Below, in pieces: positions 15,697 to 22,063 of a DNA stretch of 22,063 nucleotides. The first letter of the stretch is position 1; every line of letters starts with the position of its first letter. The DNA is taken from positions 1-22,063 of the forward strand of contig DATEQV010000149.1 in assembly GCA_035272265.1 (NCBI GenBank), written 5' to 3'. The notes below the pieces were generated by a model. The model did no database searches. It was not told the origin of the DNA and saw nothing but the letters and a program-made list of their open reading frames with translations. The position numbers and the translations under genes are program-made. Source of the stretch: Acidisphaera sp035272265 (GTDB lineage Bacteria; Pseudomonadota; Alphaproteobacteria; Acetobacterales; Acetobacteraceae).

Positions 15697-17409
15697 ATGC
15701 GGATCGGCGTTCCCAAGGAGATCAAGGATCATGAATCCCGCGTGGGCCTGACGCCCGCGAGCGTGCGGGAGTTGACGGCGCATGGCCACACGGTGGTTGT
15801 GCAGCGCGGCGCGGCGGCCGAGATCGGCTTCCCCGACGACCGCTACGTTGCGGCGGGCGCCGAGATCGTCGACACGGCGGACGCCGTGTTCGCCGCCGCG
15901 GACATGATCGTGAAGGTCAAGGAGCCGCAGCCGGTCGAGATCGCGCGCCTGCGCCAGGGGCAGATCCTGTTCACCTACCTGCACCTCGCGGCCGATCGGG
16001 CGCAGACCGAAGGGCTGATGAAGTCCGGCGCGGTGTGCATTGCCTACGAGACCGTCACGGACGCGCGGGGCGCCTTGCCGCTGCTCGCGCCGATGAGCGA
16101 GGTGGCGGGGCGGATGTCGGTGCAGGTCGGCGCGCATTACCTGTTGCGCACGCATGGCGGCGAAGGCGTGCTGCTGGGCGGCGTGCCGGGGGTTCCGCCG
16201 GGCAAGGTCGTCGTGCTTGGCGGCGGCGTGTCCGGCACCAACGCCGCGCGCATGGCGATGGGGCTGGAGGCGGAGGTGGCGGTGATCGACCGCTCGCTGA
16301 CGCGGCTGAAGGAGCTGGACCTGCAGTTCGGCGCGCGGCTGCGCACGATGTATGCGACGACCGACACGATCGAGCACGAGGTGCTGTCGGCGGACGTGGT
16401 GGTGGGTGCTGTGCTGGTGCCGGGTGCCGCGGCGCCGAAGCTGGTCACCAAGGAGATGGTGCACCGGATGCGGCCGGGCACGGTGCTGGTCGACATCTCC
16501 ATCGACCAGGGCGGTCGCTTCGAGACCAGCCGGCCGACGAGCCACGCCGATCCGGTCTACGTCGTCGACGGCGTGACGCATTACTGCGTGACCAACATGC
16601 CGGGCGCGGTCGCGCGCACCTCGACCCTGGCGCTGTACAACGCGACGCTGCCGTTCGCGCTGGCGATCGCGGGCAAGGGGTGGCGTGCGGCGCTGCGCGA
16701 CGACCCGCATCTGCTCGCCGGGCTGAACGTGTGCGAGGGCCATGTGACCCATCCGGCGGTGGCGGAAAGCCTGGGGCTGGCGTATCAGCCGGCCCGATCG
16801 GTCGTCGCGGGCGCCCGCCGCCTCATGCAGACCATCCCCGCCCGTCGCGGCAGGGCGACGCATGTCGCGCGCGGGCAGTCGATCCGCATCGTCAACACGC
16901 ACGGCAACCAGGTGGTCGACACCTGGGCGTTCACCGCCGGCATGCTGACCGAGTTCATGTCGATGGAGCACACGCGCGCGACGCTGACGCGCCTGATCCC
17001 GCGCGTCGGCGACGGGCTGTACACGAACCGGCGGCGGAAGATCCTGACGCTTGCCGAGGACACCAGCCAGGGCCACCACGACACGCTGATCGCCGCGTGC
17101 GACAGCGAGCGCTACATCCTGCTCGGCGTCACGGAGTATCACGACAACTGCACGGACAACCTGTTCGCCGCAATGCAGGGGCTGGGCCTGACGCCGCCGG
17201 AATGCCCGAGCCCGCTGAACCTGTTCATGAACATCCCGTGGACCGCAGATGGCGAGCTGTCGTTCGCGGCGCCGACCTGCAAGCCCGGCGATTACGTGGT
17301 GCTGCGCGCCGAGCTGGACTGCATCGTGGCGATGTCGGCCTGTCCGCAGGACATCCTGCCGATCAACCGGCACACGGCGACCGAGGCGCATTTCGAGCTG
17401 CTGGGCTGA
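15697..17409 (+). CDS. alanine dehydrogenase - DUF1989 fusion protein
   Basis: One uninterrupted 570-residue ORF holds two domains. Residues 1-370 are a complete alanine dehydrogenase (reversible NAD-dependent alanine to pyruvate plus ammonia). The catalytic set lies at positions familiar from Mycobacterium Ald: Arg15 (ESRVGLTP), Lys75 (VKVKEP), His96 (TYLHLA) and Asp270 (DISIDQGG), plus the NAD loop LGGGVSGTNAA (174-184). Residues about 375-567 are a DUF1989/urea-carboxylase-associated domain: VNTHGNQVVDTWAF, CDSERYILLG, CTDNLFAAM, PSPLNLFMNIPW, KPGDYVVLRAELDC and AMSACPQD. DUF1989 proteins include the carboxyguanidine deiminase subunits CgdA/CgdB. Ald alone is normally about 370 residues. 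I chose ATG 15697 (GAGGG upstream). An amine-releasing domain tethered to Ald would allow ammonia transfer to pyruvate; this is inference. Confidence 0.88.
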   Translation: MRIGVPKEIKDHESRVGLTPASVRELTAHGHTVVVQRGAAAEIGFPDDRYVAAGAEIVDTADAVFAAADMIVKVKEPQPVEIARLRQGQILFTYLHLAADRAQTEGLMKSGAVCIAYETVTDARGALPLLAPMSEVAGRMSVQVGAHYLLRTHGGEGVLLGGVPGVPPGKVVVLGGGVSGTNAARMAMGLEAEVAVIDRSLTRLKELDLQFGARLRTMYATTDTIEHEVLSADVVVGAVLVPGAAAPKLVTKEMVHRMRPGTVLVDISIDQGGRFETSRPTSHADPVYVVDGVTHYCVTNMPGAVARTSTLALYNATLPFALAIAGKGWRAALRDDPHLLAGLNVCEGHVTHPAVAESLGLAYQPARSVVAGARRLMQTIPARRGRATHVARGQSIRIVNTHGNQVVDTWAFTAGMLTEFMSMEHTRATLTRLIPRVGDGLYTNRRRKILTLAEDTSQGHHDTLIAACDSERYILLGVTEYHDNCTDNLFAAMQGLGLTPPECPSPLNLFMNIPWTADGELSFAAPTCKPGDYVVLRAELDCIVAMSACPQDILPINRHTATEAHFELLG

Positions 17410-17443
17410 TGCCGCGACACAGGCACCGGCCGTGGGCCGCGGA

Positions 17444-17473
17444 TTGACCGTCGGGGCGGCGGCTCTCTAGTAT
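17444..17473 (+). promoter_or_regulatory. candidate promoter of the yrdC-like/MFS operon
   Basis: TTGACC (17444-17449) and TAGTAT (17468-17473) are 18 bases apart. The expected transcription start is near 17480, 37 bases before the first ORF of the operon. The operator-like sequence at 17473-17484 covers the end of the -10 box and the start site, where a bound repressor would block transcription. Confidence 0.5.
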
Positions 17474-17484
17474 ATGTACGCACA
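17473..17484. promoter_or_regulatory. candidate operator, TATGTMCGYACA copy 1
   Basis: TATGTACGCACA differs in two positions from TATGTCCGTACA at 21192-21203. The TGT...ACA half-sites four bases apart resemble GntR-family operators. It lies over the -10/+1 region of the candidate promoter at 17444-17473. No regulator gene is in the window. Confidence 0.45.
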
Positions 17485-17516
17485 AGCGCGGAACAGGCGC
17501 TGGTTCGAGGGAAGCG

Positions 17517-18209
17517 ATGTCCGAGACTGCCGAGCTGGCCGCCGGGACGGTGGCGGCGGATGCCGAGCGTGCGCTCGACGCGATGCAGGACGGCGGCGCG
17601 GTGATCCTGCCGCTCGACGTCGCGTACGGCATCGTAGGCACCACGGCGCAGGCGATCCGCACCATCTTCGCGGTCAAGAACCGCAGCTACGACAAGCCGT
17701 CCGGCATGTTCGCGACGTGGGAGATGTCGCGCGAGCTGCACGTGATGCAGGGCGAGCATCACGCGATCGCCCGCGTGATCGTGGAGGAGTACGGGCTGCC
17801 GTTCTCCATCGTCGCGCCGTACCGGGGAGACCATCCGCTGCTGTCCCGCGTGGACCCGTTCGTGCTGCAGAACTCGACCAAGAACGGCACGCTCGACATG
17901 CTGATCAACGCCGGGCCCTGGCACGACGCGGTCGCGCGGGCGGCGACCGCGCGCGGGGCGGCGGTGTTCGGGTCGTCGGCCAACCGATCGCTGACCGGCA
18001 GCAAATACCGGCTGGCCGATATCGAGCCGGAGGTGCGGGCGGCGGCGGCGCTCGAGATCGACGGCGGCACGTCGAAGTATGCCAATGCCGAAGGCACGTC
18101 GAGCACGATCATCGACTTCCGCGACTTCCACCTCGTCCGCCGCGGCGTGAAGTGGGAACGGTTGCGCGATATCTTCCAGGCGCGCTTCGGCATCGCGGTG
18201 CAAAGCTGA
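17517..18209 (+). CDS. YrdC/Sua5-like protein A (non-canonical)
   Basis: A 230-residue protein with the YrdC fold. The family makes carbamoyl-adenylates, as in threonylcarbamoyl-AMP synthesis for tRNA t6A. Visible marks are LPLDVAYGIVG at 31-41 (in place of the usual P-T-x-T-x-Y-G-L), the nucleotide-binding K54-x-R56 (VKNRSYDKPSG), SSAN at 153-156 and STIID at 196-200. The segment STKNGTLDMLINAGPW replaces the usual TVRxPxHP block. The changes plus the catabolic neighbours make a housekeeping tRNA role unlikely. It is paralogous to the protein at 19635-20342. A GAGGGAAG ribosome binding site precedes the ATG, and MFS follows after 49 bases. Substrate unknown. Confidence 0.85.
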   Translation: MSETAELAAGTVAADAERALDAMQDGGAVILPLDVAYGIVGTTAQAIRTIFAVKNRSYDKPSGMFATWEMSRELHVMQGEHHAIARVIVEEYGLPFSIVAPYRGDHPLLSRVDPFVLQNSTKNGTLDMLINAGPWHDAVARAATARGAAVFGSSANRSLTGSKYRLADIEPEVRAAAALEIDGGTSKYANAEGTSSTIIDFRDFHLVRRGVKWERLRDIFQARFGIAVQS

Positions 18210-18258
18210 CGGACGGACACAACAAGGGTCACGGGCCCGCTTCGGGGAGAGAACGATC

Positions 18259-19638
18259 ATGGTGAACGCGGGTGCCCGGCTCGACCGGCTGCCGATCAGC
18301 CGGTTCCACTACGGGCTGCTGGGGCTGATCGCGGGCGGGATGTTCCTCGACGCGTTCGAGATCTACCTGCAGGGCGGCGTGCTCGCCGCGTTGGTCGCGA
18401 GCGGCTGGTCGACGCCGGCGATCAACGCCAACTTCCTGTCGGCGACGTTCGGCGGCATGGTGATCGGCGCCTATCTCGCCGGCGTGTTCGGCGACCGCTA
18501 CGGGCGGCGTGCCGCCTATCAGGTGAACCTGCTGATCTTCGGGCTGGCGTCGCTGGCCGGTGCGATGGCGCCGAGCATGAACTGGCTGATCGGCTTGCGG
18601 TTCCTGATGGGGCTCGGGCTCGGCGCGGAGATCGTCGTGGGCTACGTGACCATCAGCGAGTTCGTCCCGCCCGGCAGCCGCGGGCGCTGGGGCACCGGGC
18701 TCGCCGTCATCACGAATTCGGCGCTGTTCTTCTCCGCCCTGATCGGCCGCTTCGTGATCCCGAACTTCGGCTGGCGCTGGATGTTCGTCATCGTCGGCGT
18801 CGGCGCGCTGATCGTCTGGTTCCTGCGCCGAAATATGCCCGAGTCGCCGCGCTGGCTGGAGTCGAAGGGACGCGACGCGAAGGCCGAGGCGCAGCTGCGC
18901 GAGATCGAGCGTCAGGTGGCGCCCAACGGCAATCTGCCGGATGCGCCGGTGGCGCCGGTGGTGCTGAAGCGCGATGTGTCGATCTTCACGTTGTTCACGC
19001 CGCGCGTGGTGATGCGTACGATCACCGGCAGCGTGGTGCTGATCGCGCTGAACGTCATGATCTACGGCTTCATCCAGTTCCTGCCGACCTTCATGGTCAA
19101 GCAGGGCATGAGCATCGTGACCTCGCTGAACTACACCACGCTGATGAGTTTCGGCGGCCCGGTGGGCGCGCTCATCGGCTTCTTCCTCGCCGACCGGCTG
19201 GGACGGCGGAACCTGCTGATCGGGTTCTCGCTCGTGGCGATCGCCTTCGGCCTCGCCTATCCGCACGCGGACGATCCGGTGACGATCACGCTGCTCGGGT
19301 TTGGGCTGGTGACGAGCGTGTATGTGCTGGTGGCGGTCGGCTGGGCGCTCTATGTGCCGGAGCTGTTCCCGACCGAGATCCGCATGCGCGGCAACGGGTT
19401 CTGCAACATGGCCGGGCGCATGATGGCGATCATCATGCCGCAGTTCATCGTGCCGCTGTTCGGCGCCGGCGGCGTGGGCGGCGTGATGGCGCTGGTGATC
19501 GGCCTGCTGGTGCTGATGACGATCCTGGTGGCACTGACGGGCTACGAGGCGCGGCGCACCTCGCTGGAGGCGGTGACGCCCTGGGCCGAGGAGGACGAGA
19601 AGCTGGCGCGGATCGCACGGGCGCCAGCCCGCTTGTGA
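18259..19638 (+). CDS. MFS transporter, metabolite:H+ symporter type
   Basis: An inner-membrane secondary transporter of 459 residues with twelve predicted helices. The loop 2-3 signature is GDRYGRRAAYQ, and PESPRWLESKGRDAKAEAQL opens the central cytoplasmic loop, as in sugar-porter and aromatic-acid:H+ symporter branches. The second-half signature is ADRLGRRNLL, and VPELFPTEIRMRGNG resembles the motif before TM11 in this branch. The acidic TM1 region (GGMFLDAFEIYLQGG) is typical for H+-coupled uptake of organic acids or related metabolites. A GGGGAGAGA ribosome binding site lies six bases before the ATG. Its stop overlaps the GTG of the second yrdC-like gene, so import and that enzyme are co-translated. 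Substrate unknown. Confidence 0.9.
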   Translation: MVNAGARLDRLPISRFHYGLLGLIAGGMFLDAFEIYLQGGVLAALVASGWSTPAINANFLSATFGGMVIGAYLAGVFGDRYGRRAAYQVNLLIFGLASLAGAMAPSMNWLIGLRFLMGLGLGAEIVVGYVTISEFVPPGSRGRWGTGLAVITNSALFFSALIGRFVIPNFGWRWMFVIVGVGALIVWFLRRNMPESPRWLESKGRDAKAEAQLREIERQVAPNGNLPDAPVAPVVLKRDVSIFTLFTPRVVMRTITGSVVLIALNVMIYGFIQFLPTFMVKQGMSIVTSLNYTTLMSFGGPVGALIGFFLADRLGRRNLLIGFSLVAIAFGLAYPHADDPVTITLLGFGLVTSVYVLVAVGWALYVPELFPTEIRMRGNGFCNMAGRMMAIIMPQFIVPLFGAGGVGGVMALVIGLLVLMTILVALTGYEARRTSLEAVTPWAEEDEKLARIARAPARL

Positions 19639-20342
19639 GCCTGTTCGATGTCGCCGGCGACGCGGCGCGGGTGTTCGCCGCGCTGGACGCCGGCGGCATC
19701 GCGGTGGTGCCGAACGACATCGGCTATTCGGTGCTGGGAGGCTCGTCGGCGGCGCTGACGCGCATCTTCCGCGCCACGGGGCGGCAGGCGAGCAAGCGCA
19801 ACGCGCTGGTGGCCGATGCGGCGTGGCACCGTGCGCTGCATGTGTGCGGGACGCGCGGGCGGGAGATCGTGCAGGCGATCACCGACGACTACGGCCTGCC
19901 GCTGGGGGCCATCGCGCCGTTCCGGCGTGACCATCCGGCCGTGCTGGCCTGCGACGGCGAGACGATCGCCGACAGCTCGCAGGACGGCACGATCGCGATG
20001 CTGCTGAACGCCGGGCGCTTCCACGCGGCGCTGACCGCGCTGAGCTATGAGGCCGGCAGGCTGCTGTTCGGGTCGTCGGCCAACCTGACGCTGACCGGCA
20101 CGCGATTTTGCGTCGAGGACATCCCGCCGGAGATCACCGGCATCGCCGACGTGGTGATCGACCACGGCCTGCAGCGGTACCACGTGTACGCTGCGTCCTC
20201 GACGCTGCTGAACGTGGAGACGCTGGAGGTGGTACGGCACGGGGCGTGTTTCGCCGACATCGCCTATGTGCTGCGGCGGCACTTCGGGGTGAGCCTGACG
20301 CCGCCGCGCGAGCCTATCGGGGCGTATCGCCGGCCAGCGTAA
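19635..20342 (+). CDS. YrdC/Sua5-like protein B (divergent paralogue)
   Basis: A 235-residue paralogue of the protein at 17517-18209. Shared blocks are DYGLPLGAIAPFRRDHP (EYGLPFSIVAPYRGDHP in A), QDGTIAMLLNAGRFH, LFGSSANLTLTG (SSAN at 147-150) and SSTLLN. It lacks the lysine of the K-x-R nucleotide motif (Thr48 in ATGR), and the usual Y-G is Y-S (PNDIGYSVLGG), so it may be catalytically altered or a partner subunit of A. The start is GTG 19635, inside the MFS stop (GTGA). Its 3' end overlaps the convergent dioxygenase gene by 29 bases. A and B could form a heterodimer, by analogy with other split pairs; this is inference. Confidence 0.82.
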   Translation: MSLFDVAGDAARVFAALDAGGIAVVPNDIGYSVLGGSSAALTRIFRATGRQASKRNALVADAAWHRALHVCGTRGREIVQAITDDYGLPLGAIAPFRRDHPAVLACDGETIADSSQDGTIAMLLNAGRFHAALTALSYEAGRLLFGSSANLTLTGTRFCVEDIPPEITGIADVVIDHGLQRYHVYAASSTLLNVETLEVVRHGACFADIAYVLRRHFGVSLTPPREPIGAYRRPA

Positions 20343-21159
20343 CGCGGTGCATCACGCGGCGATAACCGTGATAGTCGTTGACCGGGTTGTGCAGCACGCA
20401 GCGATTGTCCCAGAAGGCGATCGAGCCGGGCCGCCATGAGAACCGGCAGGTGAACTCCGGCCGGATTTGGTGCTGGAACAGGTAGTTCAGCAGCCCGGCG
20501 CTTTCCTCCTCCGTCATGCCGGCGAAGCGCACGGTGTGCGCGACGTTGACGTAGAGCGACTTGCGCCCGGTCTCCGGGTGGGTGCGGATCACCGGGTGCT
20601 CGGCGTTGTATTCGGTGCGCGCGTCGTCTTTCGCGGAGTCCTTCATGCGGTCCTCGCGCGTCTTGGTGACCTCGGCCTTGGCCGAGCTGTTCACCGCGCG
20701 CAGGCCGTCCAATAGGCGCCGCATGCCGTCCGACAGCGCGTCGTAGGCGCGGTAGCCGCTGGCGAACAGCGTGTCGCCGCCGAATGGCGGCACCGCGCGC
20801 GCGATCAGCATCGTCGCCATCGGCGGGCGCTCGAGATAGGCGGTGTCGGAGTGCCAGACGCCGCCGAAATTGTGGCGCTCGTGCTCGAGCTTCACGACCG
20901 GGATGATTTCCGGATGGTCGGGCAGGCCGCGGACGAACGGATATTCGATCACCTCGCCGAAGCGGCGCGCGAACGCCAGGAAACGGTCGGGCGGCAGGTC
21001 CTGGTTGCGGAAGAACACGACGCCATGCGCGAGCCAGGCGCGGCGGATGTCCGCGATCGTCGCATCCGGAAGGTCCTCGCTCAAATCCACGCCGCCGATC
21101 TCCGCGCCGAGCGCGCCGGCGATCGGCGTGACGTCGAGTGCGTGTTGCAGCACGGGCAT
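20314..21159 (-). CDS. TauD/TfdA-family Fe(II)/2-oxoglutarate dioxygenase
   Basis: A 281-residue oxygenase that would hydroxylate, and possibly thereby cleave, an organic substrate using O2 and 2-oxoglutarate. The facial triad is His103-x-Asp105 (GGVWHSDTAYLE) and His257 (NRCVLHNPVNDYHG). Arg268, eleven residues after His257 as in TauD (His255/Arg266), should bind the 2-oxoglutarate carboxylate in YRRVMHRVTLAGD. The N terminus ITP-like segment VTPIAGALGAEIGGVDLSEDL is typical of the family. GGGAGG precedes the ATG at 21159. Similarity to TauD does not prove taurine as substrate, and no sulphonate transport genes are nearby. The promoter region is shared with the divergent maoC-like gene. Confidence 0.92.
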   Translation of the reverse strand: MPVLQHALDVTPIAGALGAEIGGVDLSEDLPDATIADIRRAWLAHGVVFFRNQDLPPDRFLAFARRFGEVIEYPFVRGLPDHPEIIPVVKLEHERHNFGGVWHSDTAYLERPPMATMLIARAVPPFGGDTLFASGYRAYDALSDGMRRLLDGLRAVNSSAKAEVTKTREDRMKDSAKDDARTEYNAEHPVIRTHPETGRKSLYVNVAHTVRFAGMTEEESAGLLNYLFQHQIRPEFTCRFSWRPGSIAFWDNRCVLHNPVNDYHGYRRVMHRVTLAGDTPR

Positions 21160-21181
21160 GGCCGTTCCTCCCGGGTTCTCA

Positions 21182-21211
21182 TTGACGAGCATATGTCCGT
21201 ACATGTTAGCT
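21182..21211 (+). promoter_or_regulatory. candidate promoter of the maoC-like/prpD genes
   Basis: TTGACG (21182-21187) is a good -35 box. The -10 region about 17-18 bases further (TTAGCT, 21206-21211) is weak. The operator-like dyad lies between the two boxes. Confidence 0.3.
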
Positions 21212-21216
21212 AGCAA
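21188..21216 (-). promoter_or_regulatory. candidate promoter of the TauD-family gene
   Basis: On the minus strand, TTGCTA (21211-21216) and TATGCT (21188-21193) are exactly 17 bases apart. The start codon is 29 bases beyond the -10 box. The spacer is filled by the operator-like dyad. Confidence 0.4.
21192..21203. promoter_or_regulatory. candidate operator, TATGTMCGYACA copy 2
   Basis: TATGTCCGTACA forms the dyad ATGT-CCGT-ACAT at 21193-21204. It occupies the spacer of both divergent candidate promoters and matches the sequence at 17473-17484 in ten of twelve positions. One bound regulator could control both directions. Confidence 0.5.
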
Positions 21217-21243
21217 TCCAGAACGAAGGCTGGAGGGAGCGGG

Positions 21244-21723
21244 GTGGACGCCATCGCGGCGACGGCGGCCGGGCACGGCCGTTTCCTGGAGGATTTCATC
21301 GTCGGCGACGTCTACCGGCACTGGCCCGGCCGCACGATCACCGAGGCCGACAACATCAACTTCAGCCTGATGACGATGAACCGTCATCCGCTGCACTGCG
21401 ACGCAGCGTTCGCCGCGCGATCGGAGTTCGGCCGGCCGCTGGTGAACAGCGCGCTGACGCTGGCGATCGTGGTCGGCATGACGGTGGACGACGTGAGCCT
21501 GAACGCAGTCGCCAACCTGGGCTGGAAGGAGATCCGGCTGATCGCACCGGTGTTTCCGGGCGATACGATCTACGCGCGGTCGGAGGTGATCGACGTGCGG
21601 GTGAGCAAGTCGCGTCCGCACCAGGGGATCGTGACGACACGGACCGAGGGGTTCAAGGCGGACGGCACCGTGTTCCTGAGCTTCGAGCGCGCGAGCCTGA
21701 TCCCCAAGCGGCCGAACGAATGA
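21244..21723 (+). CDS. MaoC-like hot-dog-fold hydratase/dehydratase
   Basis: A 159-residue single hot-dog-domain protein of the MaoC/mesaconyl-CoA hydratase-like group, which adds water to or removes it from enoyl-CoA thioesters. Marks are the early FLEDFIVGDVYRHWPGRTITEADNINF block, MNRHPLHCDAAFA (with the active-site-region Asn-x-x-Pro-x-His), FGRPLVNSALTLAIVVG, and the LGWKEIRLIAPVFPGDTIYARSEV strand pair common to the family. GTG 21244 is preceded by GGAGGGA. It is followed by the prpD-like gene, with an 8-codon mini-ORF bridging the gap. CoA-ester substrate unknown. Confidence 0.88.
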   Translation: MDAIAATAAGHGRFLEDFIVGDVYRHWPGRTITEADNINFSLMTMNRHPLHCDAAFAARSEFGRPLVNSALTLAIVVGMTVDDVSLNAVANLGWKEIRLIAPVFPGDTIYARSEVIDVRVSKSRPHQGIVTTRTEGFKADGTVFLSFERASLIPKRPNE

Positions 21724-21746
21724 TGAGCGAGGAAACAGCACCATGA
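21723..21746 (+). other. 7-codon mini-ORF bridging maoC-like and prpD-like genes
   Basis: ATG 21723 shares its A with the maoC-like stop (TGATG), and the mini-ORF's TGA 21744-21746 overlaps the prpD-like ATG at 21743 (ATGA). It includes GAGGAAAC, which is also an acceptable ribosome binding site for the next gene. Same design as the mini-ORFs in the mre operon. Confidence 0.3.
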
Positions 21747-22063
21747 ACGAGATGAGCAGCGTGGCCGCGGCAGGCACCGAGGCACAGACCAAGCTGGCCG
21801 ATCCCGCGCCGCGTCTGGCCGAGTTCGCCGCGAACCTGCGGATCGAGGGCGTGCCCGAGCGGGTGCGAACGCGAGCGGCGCACCACATCCTGGATGCGGT
21901 CGGCATCGCGTACGTATCGGCGACACAGGACTTCGCGCATCGCACGCTGTCGGCGATCCGCGGTCTGGGCGGCGTCGGGGACGTGCCCGTGATCGGCATG
22001 CCGGCGCGGCTGCCGGCGCGCGACGCGGCGCTGGTCAACGGCGTGCTGTGCCACGGGCTCGAT
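21743..22063 (+). CDS. MmgE/PrpD-family protein, N-terminal part (3' end outside window)
   Basis: 107 residues are visible, open to the window end. After a variable start (MNEMSSVAAAGTEAQTKL) come the family's opening helices, LAEFAANLRIEGVPERVRTRAAHHILDAVGIAYVSA, and then VPVIGMPARLPARDAALVNGVLCHGLD, matching the A-x-x-N-G-x-x-x-H-x-x-D active-site helix of 2-methylcitrate dehydratase relatives. Family members dehydrate or isomerise hydroxy acids (2-methylcitrate dehydratase, aconitate-like decarboxylase). The specific substrate cannot be told. It is co-directional with the maoC-like gene. Confidence 0.88.
   Translation, partial: MNEMSSVAAAGTEAQTKLADPAPRLAEFAANLRIEGVPERVRTRAAHHILDAVGIAYVSATQDFAHRTLSAIRGLGGVGDVPVIGMPARLPARDAALVNGVLCHGLD

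Noticed and set aside
15661..17391. 576-codon minus-strand open frame over the Ald-DUF1989 gene
   Set aside because: It has the same antisense composition and no motif, and the plus-strand protein has complete catalytic motifs.
20314..22038. 574-codon reading of the dioxygenase with a long N-terminal extension
   Set aside because: The extension is antisense to the maoC-like and prpD-like genes. A good ribosome binding site and family-typical N terminus support the start at 21159.

Overview
The window comes from a high-GC alphaproteobacterium, most likely Rhodospirillales and plausibly Acetobacteraceae. The evidence is strong G/C third-position codon bias, the gene order miaA-ilvB-ilvN-ilvC ... 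leuA ... mreBCD-mrdA-mrdB, and protein-level resemblance from memory; no search was run. No rRNA, tRNA, CRISPR array, insertion sequence or phage gene is visible. Every gene-free gap is under 300 bases (the largest are 2858-3100, 6715-6948 and 9223-9441).

Region 1 (1-8523) is mostly housekeeping. It holds the 3' end of miaA, then ilvB-ilvN and ilvC (the shared steps of Ile/Val/Leu synthesis). Next come two small secreted Cys-containing peptides of one family, a small secreted protein on the minus strand, and a corA-macro-domain pair joined by a GTGA overlap. Last is leuA, preceded by a candidate Leu-codon leader peptide with a hairpin over its stop codon.

Region 2 (8639-15233) has two small minus-strand lipoproteins and then the rod-shape operon mreB-mreC-mreD-mrdA-mrdB. 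Each gap from mreB to mrdA holds a very short ORF whose stop overlaps or abuts the next start. A further case lies between maoC and prpD.

Two 96-bp inverted-repeat elements of one family (2919-3014 and 15250-15345) lie in intergenic gaps, apparently in opposite orientations.

Region 3 (15697 to the end) is the accessory and most interesting part. It holds a 570-aa fusion of a complete alanine dehydrogenase to a DUF1989 domain (the family of the carboxyguanidine deiminase subunits), then two divergent paralogous YrdC/Sua5-like proteins flanking an MFS transporter, a TauD-type 2-oxoglutarate dioxygenase on the minus strand, and a divergent MaoC-like hydratase with a truncated MmgE/PrpD protein. 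Two promoter regions here share the 12-bp pseudo-palindrome TATGTMCGYACA, which suggests common control of at least part of the cluster by a regulator outside the window. I infer an uncharacterised uptake-and-catabolism system for a nitrogen-containing compound. Its substrate cannot be read from the sequence.
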